Part shown: positions 1-15,941 of the stretch, piece by piece | Position numbering within the stretch: position 1 is the stretch's first letter | Layout: each line of letters opens with the position of its first letter | Assembly (NCBI GenBank): GCA_900544295.1 | Contig: UQUO01000010.1 | Location: forward strand, 10,364 to 74,363 | DNA length: 64,000 nucleotides | Reading direction: 5' to 3' | Source of the DNA: an uncultured Eubacteriales bacterium | Lineage (GTDB): Bacteria; Bacillota; Clostridia; Oscillospirales; Oscillospiraceae | Program-made: the position numbers and the translations under genes | The notes under the pieces: generated by a model | The model's input: the letters and a program-made list of their open reading frames with translations, nothing else | Database searches by the model: none | Told to the model about the DNA's origin: nothing

Positions 1-1173
1 GCCCTCGGTCCAGTCCTCGGTCTCCTCCTCGGTGAAGGTGACGTCGAGCGTGTAGGTGCCGTCGTCCTGGGCCTGCATCATGTAGGCGGAGTTTTCGGCG
101 TTGGCGTCGGCGGCCCAGCCCGCGTTGCCGCAGGTGCCGACGACGTAGTAGGCGGGCTCCTCGACGAAGAGACTCGTGACGACCGGCTGATTGTCCTGCA
201 GCTCAAGGGCGAGCCAGACTATGTAGGTGCCGGCGGGGACGGTGAAGTTCGGGGTGGCCTCGGGGTCTAGGTTGCGCGGGTCGTACCAGTCGCCGTTGAC
301 GAGGTTCTTGATGCCGAACATGGCCGCGTCAAGGTCGTTCTGGGTGTCGTAATCCTCCTCGGTGACGGTCAGCAGGTAGTACCAGATGTTGTCGTCGCCG
401 TTCTTGAGCATCTTGAAGCTCTCGGGGTCCTCGCCCCAGTTGTTGAAGGTGCCCTGGAGCTGGAAGTCGAACTCGGGCGCGGCGAGCTCGGCGGCGTCGC
501 CCAGGCGCTCTGCGCTGAGCTTGCAGAGGCTGAGAGTCTCGGCGTCCGTAGTCAGGACGAGTTTGTAGAGGCCGGACTGCGCCACGGTGATGTTCGCGCC
601 GGAGTTAAAGGCGTCCTCGCCGCCGGCGAAGTACTCGCTTTCGACGAGGTGGGAGGCGTCGATGCTGTCGCCCCAGTTGTAGTCCTGGTCGATGACGGCT
701 ATCTTGAACTGGTCGCCCTCGTAGAGGTTTATCTCAATGGCGAAGGTGTTGAACTCGCCCTCCACGGGCTGGAGGAGGTAGTCGTCCTGCGGCCAGGCGT
801 GGCCCCAGTTGTTGTCCGGATAGCCCGCGAGGCTGCCGGCCAGCATCCAGGCCCTCTCGTCCGCGACGGAGGACTGCCAGGCGACGAAAACGGAGGTGTC
901 CTCAGTGACAGGGGCACTCATGTCGTAGGGGATAACGAGGGCGGGGGTGGCGTAGTAGCCCTGGATGACGTAGCCCTCCTTGGCCAGCTCGGGCTCGGCG
1001 ACGGGCTGGCCCTCCTCGGCGTTGACCTCGGCGAGCACGGTGGTGCCGTCGCTGTCGTAGAAGGTGACCTTGAAGCCGCCGGAGGCGTCCCCGCCCGCCT
1101 CGCCGCAGGCGGCGAGCGCAAGGACCATCGCAAGGGCGAGCGCAAGGCAGAGCAGTTTGCGCATCTTTTTCAT
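1..1173 (-). CDS. Secreted lipoprotein with repeated beta-domains (C-terminus outside window)
   Basis: The reading frame stays open to the window edge, so the 3' end is missing (391 codons present). The start ATG at 1173 has a GGAGG about 8 nt upstream. It begins MKKMRKLLCLALALAM and has a lipobox LAAC, so Cys24 is the likely lipidated residue. Residues about 30-75 (FKVTFYDSDG followed by LAEVNAEEGQPV) resemble an InlB B-repeat/Listeria-Bacteroides repeat. After that come three Trp/Gly-rich segments (PDNNWGHAW, QDYNWGDS, GTFNNWGED) and then YYVVGTCGNAGW, suggesting tandem SusE/F- or CBM-like beta-sandwich modules that bind glycans. The family assignment is by eye. It is probably a surface lipoprotein that binds carbohydrate; no catalytic motif is visible. 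Confidence 0.8.
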   Translation of the reverse strand, partial: MKKMRKLLCLALALAMVLALAACGEAGGDASGGFKVTFYDSDGTTVLAEVNAEEGQPVAEPELAKEGYVIQGYYATPALVIPYDMSAPVTEDTSVFVAWQSSVADERAWMLAGSLAGYPDNNWGHAWPQDDYLLQPVEGEFNTFAIEINLYEGDQFKIAVIDQDYNWGDSIDASHLVESEYFAGGEDAFNSGANITVAQSGLYKLVLTTDAETLSLCKLSAERLGDAAELAAPEFDFQLQGTFNNWGEDPESFKMLKNGDDNIWYYLLTVTEEDYDTQNDLDAAMFGIKNLVNGDWYDPRNLDPEATPNFTVPAGTYIVWLALELQDNQPVVTSLFVEEPAYYVVGTCGNAGWAADANAENSAYMMQAQDDGTYTLDVTFTEEETEDWTEG

Positions 1174-1237
1174 TTTTTGTCCTCCTTGAATATAAATAAT
1201 TCCTTTTCCTCTCTGGCTGCCTGCGCTTTAAAGGGAC

Positions 1238-1257
1238 TTGCTTAAGCGTTTAAGCAA
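1238..1257. promoter_or_regulatory. Perfect palindrome downstream of the lipoprotein promoter (candidate operator)
   Basis: TTGCTTAA-gcgt-TTAAGCAA is a perfect 8-bp inverted repeat. It lies about 13-32 nt downstream of the -10 box at 1270-1275, inside the untranslated leader of the lipoprotein gene. This position suits a repressor operator; the cognate regulator is not identified. Confidence 0.45.
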
Positions 1258-1269
1258 CCTCTTGTGAAC

Positions 1270-1298
1270 ATGATAATATACAAATATTGCCCTGTCAA
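1270..1298 (-). promoter_or_regulatory. Sigma-A-type promoter of the lipoprotein gene
   Basis: On the minus strand a TTGACA -35 box (1298-1293) and a TATCAT -10 box (1275-1270) are separated by 17 nt. The leader is about 90 nt before the ATG at 1173. Confidence 0.65.
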
Positions 1299-1424
1299 CG
1301 GCGGCATACCTGAAGCATATTTTTTGTATATTCCACCAGAAAATAGGCATAGTTTTTAAACACAAAAACGATAAGCCCGGCCCGCGCGGCCAAATGACCG
1401 CCGGAGCCGGGGCAAAAAGGGCGC

Positions 1425-1461
1425 AAAAATGCGCCCGGAGCCGCTTGAAAGCTCCGGGCGC
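1425..1461 (-). terminator. Intrinsic terminator of tRNA-Leu
   Basis: A perfect 11-bp stem (1431-1441 with 1451-1461, GCGCCCGGAGC and its complement) with a 9-nt loop is followed on the minus strand by ATTTTT. It begins immediately after the tRNA CCA end. Confidence 0.85.
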
Positions 1462-1551
1462 TGGTGCGAGAGATGGGACTTGAACCCACACGCCTATAAA
1501 TGAGACACAGGCACCTCAAGCCTGCCTGTCTGCCAGTTCCAGCACTCTCGC
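1462..1551 (-). tRNA. tRNA-Leu(GAG)
   Basis: This is a 90-nt class II tRNA with a long variable arm and an encoded CCA (1464-1462). The acceptor arms are GCGAGAG and CTCTCGC with discriminator A. The anticodon stem CAGGC/GCCTG closes the loop TTGAGGT, giving anticodon GAG (codon CUC). The T-loop GTTCAAGTC is canonical. Confidence 0.93.
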
Positions 1552-1579
1552 ATATCCGCTGGGGAAAGGCGCATTTGGT

Positions 1580-1607
1580 ATTATAGCAGAAACGCGGTTT
1601 TTGTCAA
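1580..1607 (-). promoter_or_regulatory. Promoter of tRNA-Leu
   Basis: Minus-strand TTGACA (1607-1602), a 16-nt spacer and TATAAT (1585-1580), about 30 nt upstream of the mature tRNA 5' end. Both hexamers are perfect, as expected for a stable-RNA gene. Confidence 0.8.
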
Positions 1608-1623
1608 GAAGATTTTTCTCGTT

Positions 1624-2838
1624 TCACGAGTATTTTTGCCTCCGGACCGGATGCAGCTGCGCCGCGGTGAAGACGAGGGTTACTATGAGCACGAAGGCGA
1701 GCGCCGCCGCGCCCCAGTGCATGAGCAGGAGATAGCGCATCTTCAGATAGGCGTGGTAGCCGAGAAGGGAGGCGAACTCGCACAGGAGGGGCAGGAAGAA
1801 GTAGGCCGGCGCCGCGACTGCAAAGGCGAGGCTGAGTATGTCCGCCGCGTAGAAATACCTGTCGTGCATGTGAGGCAGCAGGAAGGGGATGCCGACGACA
1901 AGGATGAGCGCCCCGCCGAGCAGGGCCCAGTTCGTGATGGAGCTGCGGCGCCACCAGAACCAGGCGAAGACGGCGAACATCAGCATGAAGGCTGCGGCAG
2001 TACCCAGCTTTGCCGCCAGGGCCTCGTCGGAGACGTCTCGCGCAAAGGCGAAGATGGAGGGGGAGTTGTAGTTGAGCGCGCTGCCCACGCTGCCCATCTG
2101 GTCGAAGTAGAGCGTGATGGTGTCGAGCACCGGCCGCCCGGCGAGAATGGCGGGCAGCATAAGCAGCATGTACACGGCGGGGAAAATGAGGAAATGCCAG
2201 AGCTTCACGCGCTTTGCGATGAGCAGCAGCACAAAGACGGGCATGATGAACACCGCCTGGAGCTTGAAGGCGAAGGAGCAGGCCATCGCCGCCATGCCGA
2301 GGGCAGGTTTCCCGGACATGCCCCAGTAGAGCGCGAGCAGGGCGAGGGAGACATAGATGCTGTCGCACTGGCCCCAGACGGCGCTGTTGAGCACCACGGT
2401 GGGCCAGAAGAGCACGGCGAAGTAGACGAAGAGCAGCCTCACCCGGCTGCGGGTGAAGAGCCCGGCCAGACGCATGGCCCCGAAGGCAAGCAGCACGTCG
2501 AAAAGGGTGGAAAGCAGCTTTATAAGATAGAGGTCGTCCGTCCCGAGATAGGAGAAGAGCGCGAGGAAGTAGAGGTACGGCACATTGTAGTTGCCCACTG
2601 AACCGGAGAGCGCGGCGAAGCCCCCGTTATCCCGGAAGTGCTGTACCCAGCGGGAGAGGAAGTCCTGATAGTCCAGCGTCTCGTAGCCGAAAAAGAGCGC
2701 CCGGACGGCGAAGGCCAGGGCCACGAGCCCCGCGCAGACGAGCACATGCGCAGGCTTTTTGAGCAGCCCGTCGAAATACAGCAGCAGCAGGGCCAGCCCC
2801 GCCTCCAGAAGCAGCAGAATGAGTGCTAAAGCGTCCAT
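1624..2838 (-). CDS. Polytopic membrane glycosyltransferase-like protein (GT-C, Gpi18/mannosyltransferase type)
   Basis: The product is 404 residues with about 10 hydrophobic segments. The start at 2838 (MDALALILLLLEAG) has GGAGG 5 nt upstream; an upstream in-frame ATG at 2922 lacks a site. After the first helices come a first-loop motif YETLDYQDFLSRWVQHF and then NYNVPYLYFLALF, the arrangement seen in GT-C transferases that use polyprenyl-phosphate sugars (Gpi18-like, COG5542). VWGQCDSIYVSLALLAL and FKLQAVFIMPVF are also typical of that group. A role in transferring a hexose to a lipid or cell-surface acceptor at the outer membrane face is inferred from family. The gene is followed at a short distance by tRNA-Leu in the same direction. 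Confidence 0.7.
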   Translation of the reverse strand: MDALALILLLLEAGLALLLLYFDGLLKKPAHVLVCAGLVALAFAVRALFFGYETLDYQDFLSRWVQHFRDNGGFAALSGSVGNYNVPYLYFLALFSYLGTDDLYLIKLLSTLFDVLLAFGAMRLAGLFTRSRVRLLFVYFAVLFWPTVVLNSAVWGQCDSIYVSLALLALYWGMSGKPALGMAAMACSFAFKLQAVFIMPVFVLLLIAKRVKLWHFLIFPAVYMLLMLPAILAGRPVLDTITLYFDQMGSVGSALNYNSPSIFAFARDVSDEALAAKLGTAAAFMLMFAVFAWFWWRRSSITNWALLGGALILVVGIPFLLPHMHDRYFYAADILSLAFAVAAPAYFFLPLLCEFASLLGYHAYLKMRYLLLMHWGAAALAFVLIVTLVFTAAQLHPVRRQKYS

Positions 2839-2855
2839 ATCGACCTCCACGCAAA

Positions 2856-2884
2856 CAAAAAAGGCGGAGAAAACATCCCCGCCT
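2856..2884 (-). terminator. Leader hairpin with T-tract upstream of the GT-C gene
   Basis: The minus strand reads AGGCGG, an 11-nt loop, then CCGCCT merging into a T-run. It lies 18 nt upstream of the start codon at 2838, so it would act as an attenuator on any transcript entering that gene. A stem of only 6 bp limits confidence. Confidence 0.45.
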
Positions 2885-2915
2885 GAAAAATCGTGAATTC
2901 TTAACAAAATGGCAC

Positions 2916-2945
2916 TTGACATTAAGTGCAGTATGATGATACAAT
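2916..2945 (+). promoter_or_regulatory. Promoter of rpoBC
   Basis: TTGACA (2916-2921), an 18-nt spacer and TACAAT (2940-2945). The leader to the rpoB start is about 145 nt. No rplJ/rplL precede rpoB, so this promoter is needed. Confidence 0.65.
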
Positions 2946-3095
2946 AACTTGCTATGTCTCCTGAGGACGGATATTATCCCATTTTCAGCTATGTGTTTAT
3001 TCTATCAGGTTTTCGTTAAATTGCAACAGAGCGCCGCAAACAACTGACAACCCTGCCGGGTGTACACAAGAATCCAACACAAGGAGTGTGCATTG

Positions 3096-6845
<3,750 letters not shown>

Positions 6846-6848
6846 GCC

Positions 6849-10604
<3,756 letters not shown>

Positions 10605-10616
10605 TAATCCCAAGCC

Positions 10617-10651
10617 CCGGCCCGGAAGCTCTGCCTCCGGGCCGGTTTTTT
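10617..10651 (+). terminator. Intrinsic terminator of rpoBC
   Basis: A perfect 10-bp GC stem (CCGGCCCGGA at 10617-10626 with 10636-10645) and 9-nt loop is followed by TTTTTT. Confidence 0.92.
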
Positions 10652-10760
10652 CAAACTTAATGATTTTGTAACAAGAAGGAGATTGTTCTCTTAACATATT
10701 GCGGGTAATATAAGTCCTGCAAGCAAGGGTTTCTTCTTTTTCATTTCATGATCCTCTTTT

Positions 10761-10790
10761 GGCCGCGCGGCGAAGTCCGCGCGGCCCTCC
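10761..10790 (+). terminator. Second hairpin between rpoC and rimP (possible terminator)
   Basis: GGCCGCGCGG, loop cgaagt, CCGCGCGGCC (perfect 10 bp), followed by CTCCTTTT. The T-tract is imperfect. The 333 bp between rpoC and rimP hold only the rpoC terminator, this hairpin, the rimP promoter and the leader attenuator; no gene is seen there. Confidence 0.45.
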
Positions 10791-10811
10791 TTTTGCCGGA
10801 GCAAAAAATGC

Positions 10812-10840
10812 TTGCAATGGAAGGCTGTATATGTTATTAT
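10812..10840 (+). promoter_or_regulatory. Promoter of the rimP-nusA-infB-ribF operon
   Basis: TTGCAA (10812-10817), a 17-nt spacer and TATTAT (10835-10840). Transcription would start near 10847 and read through the hairpin at 10870-10893. Confidence 0.7.
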
Positions 10841-10869
10841 ACTAATGTTAGTTATGTAGTTTTCGTCTT

Positions 10870-10893
10870 GAGTGGGTCCCGCCCACTCTTTTT
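10870..10893 (+). terminator. Leader attenuator hairpin upstream of rimP
   Basis: GAGTGGG, loop TCCCG, CCCACTC, then TTTTT: a complete small intrinsic terminator about 25 nt into the leader and 45 nt before rimP. A terminator between a promoter and an operon encoding NusA and IF2 suggests attenuation, possibly feedback through NusA, which acts on such hairpins. The hairpin is seen; the feedback is inference. Confidence 0.65.
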
Positions 10894-10937
10894 GTTGGGG
10901 AAAAACAAACTGTCAGAACATGGCAAAGGAGCGCGCG

Positions 10938-11393
10938 ATGAGCAAAGTCACGGATACAGTCCTGGCGCTGGCGAAGCCGGCGGCGGAGGCCGCGGGCTGC
11001 GAGGTCTGGGACGTGGAGTATGTAAAGGAAGCCGGGGCCTGGTATCTCCGGGTGTATATCGACAAGGCCGGCGGCGTCTCGATAGACGACTGCGAGGCCG
11101 TCTCCCGCGCTCTGGACCCCATCCTGGACGAGGCGGACCCCATCCCGACGAGCTATATCTTCGAGGTGTCCTCCGCGGGGGTGGAGCGGGAGCTGAAGCG
11201 CCCCTCGGACTTTGAGAAGTTCATGGGCTCCCAGGTGGAAGTGCGGCACTATCAGCCGGTGGAGGGCGCGAAGTCGCATACCGGCCTGCTCCGCGGCTGG
11301 GCGGACGGGGCCGTCACGATAGATATAAACGGCGTGGAAAAGACCTACCAAAAAGCTCAGGTCGCCCAGGTGCGGCTGAGCGTGACGATATGA
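10938..11393 (+). CDS. rimP: Ribosome maturation factor RimP
   Basis: The product is 151 residues, the normal size. The start ATG at 10938 has AAAGGAG 6 nt upstream; the ATG at 10920 has none. It shows the two-domain RimP pattern: an N-terminal alpha/beta domain with GCEVWDVEYVKEAGAWYLRV and DDCEAVSRALDPILDE, the linker SYIFEVSSAGVERELKRP, and a small C-terminal SH3-like barrel. It assists maturation of the 30S subunit. It is the first gene of the nusA-infB operon. Confidence 0.95.
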   Translation: MSKVTDTVLALAKPAAEAAGCEVWDVEYVKEAGAWYLRVYIDKAGGVSIDDCEAVSRALDPILDEADPIPTSYIFEVSSAGVERELKRPSDFEKFMGSQVEVRHYQPVEGAKSHTGLLRGWADGAVTIDINGVEKTYQKAQVAQVRLSVTI

Positions 11394-11411
11394 TAAAGGG
11401 GCGCAGTTAGA

Positions 11412-12464
11412 ATGAACGCAGAATTCTTCGCCGCGGTGGAGGACATAGAGAAGGAAAAGGGCATACCCCGCGGGTACATGTTCGAGAAGATACAGCAGGC
11501 CATGCTGGCCGCCTTCCGGAAGGACAACCCGGAATACGGCGAAAACGTGGAGGTAATACTGGACGAGGGCAAGAAGCGCATCGAGCTCGTCATCAACAAG
11601 ACCGTCGTGGACGAGGTCGAGGACCCGACGGCGGAGCTGGACCTGGACTCCGCGCACAAGCTCTCGAAGAAGGCGAAGGTCGGGGACGTCATCTCCATCC
11701 CTGTTGAGACGAAGAAATTCGGCCGTATCGCCGCCCAGGCCGCCAAGCAGGTCATCATCCAGGGCATCCGCGAGGCGGAGCGGAGCATAATCTATGACGA
11801 GTTCACCTCGAAGGAGCACGAGATACTCACGGGCGTGGTCTCCCGCATAGAGCCGCGCACCGGCGGGGTGTCCATCAAGATAAGCTCCAACTCCGAGTTC
11901 ACGGAGGCCATGCTCTCCGCGAGCGAGCGGATAAAGGGCGAGGAGCTGCACGAGGGGGACCGCATCAAGGTCTACGTTGTGGAGGTCCGCAAATCCACCC
12001 GCGGCCCGCAGGTACTCATATCTAGGACGCATCCCGGCCTTGTAAAGCGCCTGTTCGAGCTGGAGGTGCCGGAGATATTCGACGGCACGGTGGAGATAAA
12101 GTCCATCGCCCGCGAGGCGGGCAGCCGCACGAAGATGGCCGTCTGGAGCGAGGACCCGGCTGTGGACCCGATCGGCGCCTGCGTCGGTCCGAGGGGCGGC
12201 CGCGTGGCCAGCATAGTGGAAGAGCTGGGCGGCGAGAAGATAGACATCGTGAAGTACAGCGAGCAGCCCGAGGAATACATCGCCGCGGCCCTGGCCCCGG
12301 CGGAGGTCGTGAGCGTGACGCTGCTGGACGAGGGCAAGAGCTGCCGCGTCATAGTGCCGGACAGCCAGCTCTCGCTGGCTATAGGCAAGGAGGGGCAGAA
12401 CGCCCGCCTCGCCGCGAAGCTGACAGGCTACAAGATAGATATAAAATCCGACGCCGAGGTTTGA
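11412..12464 (+). CDS. nusA: Transcription termination/antitermination factor NusA
   Basis: The product is 350 residues, the short Gram-positive form without the E. coli C-terminal acidic repeats. The N-terminal polymerase-binding domain begins MNAEFFAAVEDIEKEKGIPR. An S1 domain follows (GVVSRIEPRTGGVSIKI), then two KH domains (IGACVGPRGGRVASIVEELG near 255 and LAIGKEGQNARLAAKLTGYK near the end). It binds RNA polymerase and nascent RNA and modulates pausing and hairpin termination. It lies 18 nt after rimP in the same transcript. Confidence 0.97.
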   Translation: MNAEFFAAVEDIEKEKGIPRGYMFEKIQQAMLAAFRKDNPEYGENVEVILDEGKKRIELVINKTVVDEVEDPTAELDLDSAHKLSKKAKVGDVISIPVETKKFGRIAAQAAKQVIIQGIREAERSIIYDEFTSKEHEILTGVVSRIEPRTGGVSIKISSNSEFTEAMLSASERIKGEELHEGDRIKVYVVEVRKSTRGPQVLISRTHPGLVKRLFELEVPEIFDGTVEIKSIAREAGSRTKMAVWSEDPAVDPIGACVGPRGGRVASIVEELGGEKIDIVKYSEQPEEYIAAALAPAEVVSVTLLDEGKSCRVIVPDSQLSLAIGKEGQNARLAAKLTGYKIDIKSDAEV

Positions 12465-12502
12465 ACCCGGCCGGAACGCCGCCTGAAGGAGGGTGAGCAG
12501 CC

Positions 12503-12784
12503 GTGCAGAAGAAAATACCCATGCGGCAATGCCTCGGCTGCCGCGAGATGAAGCCGAAGCGGGAACTCCTGCGCGTGGTGCGCTCGCCGGAGGGCGAGGT
12601 CGCCTTTGACGCGCGCGGCAAGCTGCCGGGGCGGGGGGCCTACGTCTGCCCGAACCCGGACTGCTTCAAAAAGGCGGTGAAGACCCGCGCGCTCGACAGG
12701 GCGCTCGAGGTGAAGATACCGGAGGAAGTAATGGAAAGGCTCGCGGGCCAGCTGGAGGAGACGCAAGACGGACAGGGCTCTTAA
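12503..12784 (+). CDS. rnpM: RNase P modulator RnpM (YlxR family)
   Basis: The product is 93 residues. It starts with GTG at 12503, 9 nt after AAGGAGGG. The family signature CLGCREMKPKRELLRVVR is present at the N-terminus, followed by GRGAYVCPNPDCFKKAV, the conserved RNA-binding surface. B. subtilis YlxR (RnpM) binds and modulates the RNase P RNA. It sits in the canonical place between nusA and ylxQ. Its 3' end overlaps a likely upstream start of ylxQ. Confidence 0.92.
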   Translation: MQKKIPMRQCLGCREMKPKRELLRVVRSPEGEVAFDARGKLPGRGAYVCPNPDCFKKAVKTRALDRALEVKIPEEVMERLAGQLEETQDGQGS

Positions 12785-12797
12785 CTATCTCGGCCTG

Positions 12798-13184
12798 ATG
12801 CGGAGGGCCGGGAAGATCGAAATAGGCGAGACAGGCACGGGCGCGGCGGTGAGAGCCGGACGCGCGCGGCTGCTGCTCCTGGCGGCGGACGCCTCGGAGA
12901 ACGCGCGAAAGCGTGCCGAGGGCTATCTGTACGGCCGCCGGGCGCTGCTGGTGCCGCTGCCGTATGCAAAGGCGGAGCTTGAAGCCCAGCTGGGCAAGAG
13001 CGGCTGCAGCATGGCGGCGTGTACTGATTTTGGGTTGTCGGCAGCCTTTTTAGAGGCGCTGGCCGAAAAAGCGCCGGAAGAATACGGGCCGCTCTCGCTT
13101 GAGATGGAGCGCCGGGCCGACAAGGCCGCGAGACGCAGGGCCGCAGGGCCAAAAAGGAAACCGGGGAGGGAACACCATGAGTAG
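12798..13184 (+). CDS. ylxQ: YlxQ, L7Ae/L30e-family RNA-binding protein
   Basis: From the first canonical ATG the product is 128 residues. The L7Ae-like core is [28 protein letters not shown] and a ribosomal L30e-type fold, with a basic C-terminal tail ([19 protein letters not shown]). The codons just upstream in the same frame encode RALNYLGL, which matches helix 1 of YlxQ (for example PLLGL before NRAGK in B. subtilis), so the true start is probably earlier. No ATG, GTG or TTG exists between the in-frame stop at 12729 and 12798. An ACG at 12768 stands 7 nt after GGAGGAG. The 3' end overlaps infB by 8 nt. Confidence 0.88.
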   Translation: MRRAGKIEIGETGTGAAVRAGRARLLLLAADASENARKRAEGYLYGRRALLVPLPYAKAELEAQLGKSGCSMAACTDFGLSAAFLEALAEKAPEEYGPLSLEMERRADKAARRRAAGPKRKPGREHHE

Positions 13185-15549
13185 TTTTGACAAGTACAGG
13201 GTACACGAGCTGGCGAAGGACTTCGGCATGACCTCAAAGGCCATCACCGAGATATTGACGAAGTACGCCACGACCCCCAAGAACCACATGCAGGTGCTGG
13301 AGGATCAGGAGCTCTCCCTTGTTTTCGAGTATCTGACGCAGCAGAACCAGTGCGCCTCCATGGAGGACCTGTTCAAGGTCCCGGAGACGCCGAAACCCGC
13401 GCCGAAGAAGGCGGAGCCCGCAGCGCAGCAGGCTCAGGCGCAGCAGGCCGCGCCCCAGCAGGAGCGCCAGCAGCAGGCGAAGCCTGCCCAGCAGCCTCAG
13501 CCGCAGACCCAGCAGCCCCAGCCCGCGCCGGCGAAGGAGCAGAAGCCCCACGTCCCGCGCCAGGTGCCGGAGAAGCGCGTCATAGACACGCGCGGCGGCG
13601 GCAACGTGAACCTCGGCAAATATGACGAGCGCTTTGACCGCCTGGCCGGCGCGCACGCGGGCGAGAACGTCAAGCGCGGCAAGGAGAAGTTCCAGAACAA
13701 GCAGAAGCAGCGCCAGCAGCAGGCCGCGGCCAGCGCCAAGCGCCGCGCAGAAGAGCGCGAGCGCATGCAGAAGCTGCAGTTCGAGATAGCCAAGAAGGCC
13801 CAGCTTAAGGTCCAGATCCCCGACGCCATCGGCGTGGGCGAGCTGGCCTCCAGGATGAAGAAGACGGGCGCCGAGGTCGTTCGCGCGCTCATAAAGAACG
13901 GCGTAATGGCCTCGCTTTCGGACATCATCGACTACGACACCGCCGCCCTTGTGGCGATGGAGCTCGGCTGCAAGGTCGAGCGCGAGGTCGTCGTCACCGT
14001 CGAGGAGCGCCTCATAGACGACAGCGAGGATAAGCCGGAGGACCTCGTCCCCCGCGCGCCGGTCGTGGTCGTCATGGGCCACGTTGACCACGGCAAGACC
14101 AGCCTGCTCGACTATATCCGCAAGGCGAACGTCGCCGCGGGCGAGGCCGGCGGCATCACCCAGCATATAGGCGCCTATACCGTGAACGTCAAGGGCAGCC
14201 CCATCACCTTCCTGGACACCCCGGGCCACGAGGCTTTTACCTCCATGCGCGCCCGCGGCGCGTCCGTGACGGATATCGCCATCCTTGTCGTCGCCGCCAA
14301 TGACGGCATCATGCCGCAGACCATAGAGTCCATAAACCACGCGAAGGCTGCCAAAATCCCCATCGTCGTGGCCGTGAACAAGATGGATATGCCCGGCGCG
14401 AACCCGGAGCGCGTGAAGCAGCAGCTCACGGAGTACGACCTTGTCAGCGAGGAATGGGGCGGTGACACCATCGTCTGCCCGATCTCCGCCAAGACCGGCG
14501 AGGGCATAGACAATCTCCTTGAAAACCTCGTCATCCTGGCCGAGATCCAGGAGCTGAAGGCCAACCCGAACCGCGCGGCCAAGGGTGCGGTCATCGAGGC
14601 GCGGCTGGATAAGGGCCGCGGCCCCATAATGACCGTCCTCGTCCAGAACGGCACCCTGCACCAGGGCGACATCATCATCGCGGGCACGGCAGTCGGCCGC
14701 GTGCGCACCATGATAAACGACAAGGGCCAGCGGGTAACAGAAGCAGGCCCCTCCGTCCCGGTCGAGATAGCGGGCATGAGCGAGGTCCCCGGCGCGGGCG
14801 ACACCTTCAACGCCGTCGCAGACGAGCGCATGGCAAGGGAGCTCGTGGAGGAGCGCAAGCAGCAGGAGAAGGATAAGACCCTCGGCGTGGCGAAGAAGGT
14901 CACGCTCGACGACCTCTTCGCGCGTATCCAGCAGGGCGAGATAAAGGACTTCAACATCATAGTGAAGGCCGACGTCCAGGGCAGCGCCGAGGCGGTCAAG
15001 ACCTCGCTGGAGAAGCTCTCGAACGAGGAAGTCCGTGTCCGCGTCATCCACTCCGGCGTCGGCGCCATCTCGGAGTCGGACGTCATGCTGGCCGCCACTT
15101 CGGGCGCCATCATAGTCGGCTTCAACGTCCGTCCCGACAACGCCGCGCGCGACAATGCTGCCAGGGCGAACGTCGAGATGCGCATGTACCGCGTTATCTA
15201 CGACTGCATAAATGAGATCGAGGCCGCCATGAAGGGCATGCTCGCACCCAAGTTCGAGGAGCAGGTCATCGCCCACGTGGAGATACGCCAGCTCTACAAG
15301 GTCTCGAAGGTCGGCACGGTCTGCGGCTGCTATGTGCAGGACGGCAAGGTCCAGCGCGGCTGCAAGGTCCGCGTCGTGCGCGACGGCATAGTCGTGTTCG
15401 AGGGCGAGATGGCCTCCCTGCGCCGCTTCAAGGACGACGTGAAGGAAGTCGCCGCCGGCTACGAGTGCGGCATCCAGATCGAGAAGTTCAACGACGAGCG
15501 CGAGGGCGACATCATCGAAGCCTACGTCATGAAGCAGATCGAGAACTGA
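13177..15549 (+). CDS. infB: Translation initiation factor IF-2
   Basis: The product is 790 residues. The start ATG at 13177 has GGAGGG 6 nt upstream. The N-terminal domain [18 protein letters not shown] is the IF2-N helical bundle. It is followed by a Gln/Pro/Ala-rich linker (about residues 70-130) and a second IF2-N segment. The GTPase domain has G1 GHVDHGKT (301-308), G3 DTPGHE, G4 NKMD and G5 SAKTGEG. Beta-barrel domains and the fMet-tRNA-binding C domain complete it. It recruits initiator tRNA to the 30S subunit. Confidence 0.98.
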   Translation: MSSFDKYRVHELAKDFGMTSKAITEILTKYATTPKNHMQVLEDQELSLVFEYLTQQNQCASMEDLFKVPETPKPAPKKAEPAAQQAQAQQAAPQQERQQQAKPAQQPQPQTQQPQPAPAKEQKPHVPRQVPEKRVIDTRGGGNVNLGKYDERFDRLAGAHAGENVKRGKEKFQNKQKQRQQQAAASAKRRAEERERMQKLQFEIAKKAQLKVQIPDAIGVGELASRMKKTGAEVVRALIKNGVMASLSDIIDYDTAALVAMELGCKVEREVVVTVEERLIDDSEDKPEDLVPRAPVVVVMGHVDHGKTSLLDYIRKANVAAGEAGGITQHIGAYTVNVKGSPITFLDTPGHEAFTSMRARGASVTDIAILVVAANDGIMPQTIESINHAKAAKIPIVVAVNKMDMPGANPERVKQQLTEYDLVSEEWGGDTIVCPISAKTGEGIDNLLENLVILAEIQELKANPNRAAKGAVIEARLDKGRGPIMTVLVQNGTLHQGDIIIAGTAVGRVRTMINDKGQRVTEAGPSVPVEIAGMSEVPGAGDTFNAVADERMARELVEERKQQEKDKTLGVAKKVTLDDLFARIQQGEIKDFNIIVKADVQGSAEAVKTSLEKLSNEEVRVRVIHSGVGAISESDVMLAATSGAIIVGFNVRPDNAARDNAARANVEMRMYRVIYDCINEIEAAMKGMLAPKFEEQVIAHVEIRQLYKVSKVGTVCGCYVQDGKVQRGCKVRVVRDGIVVFEGEMASLRRFKDDVKEVAAGYECGIQIEKFNDEREGDIIEAYVMKQIEN

Positions 15550-15591
15550 CGCCGTCACAAAGCCGCTTTCGGTCGCCTGGAGGTGATGCCC

Positions 15592-15909
15592 GTGACACAA
15601 GAGCAGTTAGTAGGCATTATCATCGTCGCAGTGATCGACTTGCCGCTCATCGTGATATCCATCGTGCTCATGATGGGCCGGGGCAGCGATTTCATAGCAG
15701 GCATCAACACCATGAGCCACAGGGAGAAGGAGAAGTACGACCTCCCGGCGCTGTGCAGGTCCGTGGGCCGGTTCACGCTGATCGCGGGCCTGCTCATGCC
15801 GACCGTGGTTCTCGGCGGCATTTTGGCGGCGATATTCATCGCCTATACCGTTATAGGGGCCATAGTTTTGCTTATAAGGCTCAACACGGGCGGAAAGTTC
15901 AGACGCTGA
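15592..15909 (+). CDS. Small membrane protein, DUF3784 family
   Basis: The product is 105 residues with three hydrophobic segments (about 5-25, 55-75 and 75-98). The first loop contains the DUF3784 signature GSDFIAGINTMSHREKEKYD and then LPALCRSVGR. I chose the GTG at 15592 because GGAGGTG ends 6 nt before it; the ATG at 15586 overlaps that site. The function is unknown for the family. Its place between infB and rbfA is an insertion into the usual operon order. Confidence 0.8.
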   Translation: MTQEQLVGIIIVAVIDLPLIVISIVLMMGRGSDFIAGINTMSHREKEKYDLPALCRSVGRFTLIAGLLMPTVVLGGILAAIFIAYTVIGAIVLLIRLNTGGKFRR

Positions 15910-15941
15910 ACACTTTTAATACGCTTTTAAGAGGTAATCAT

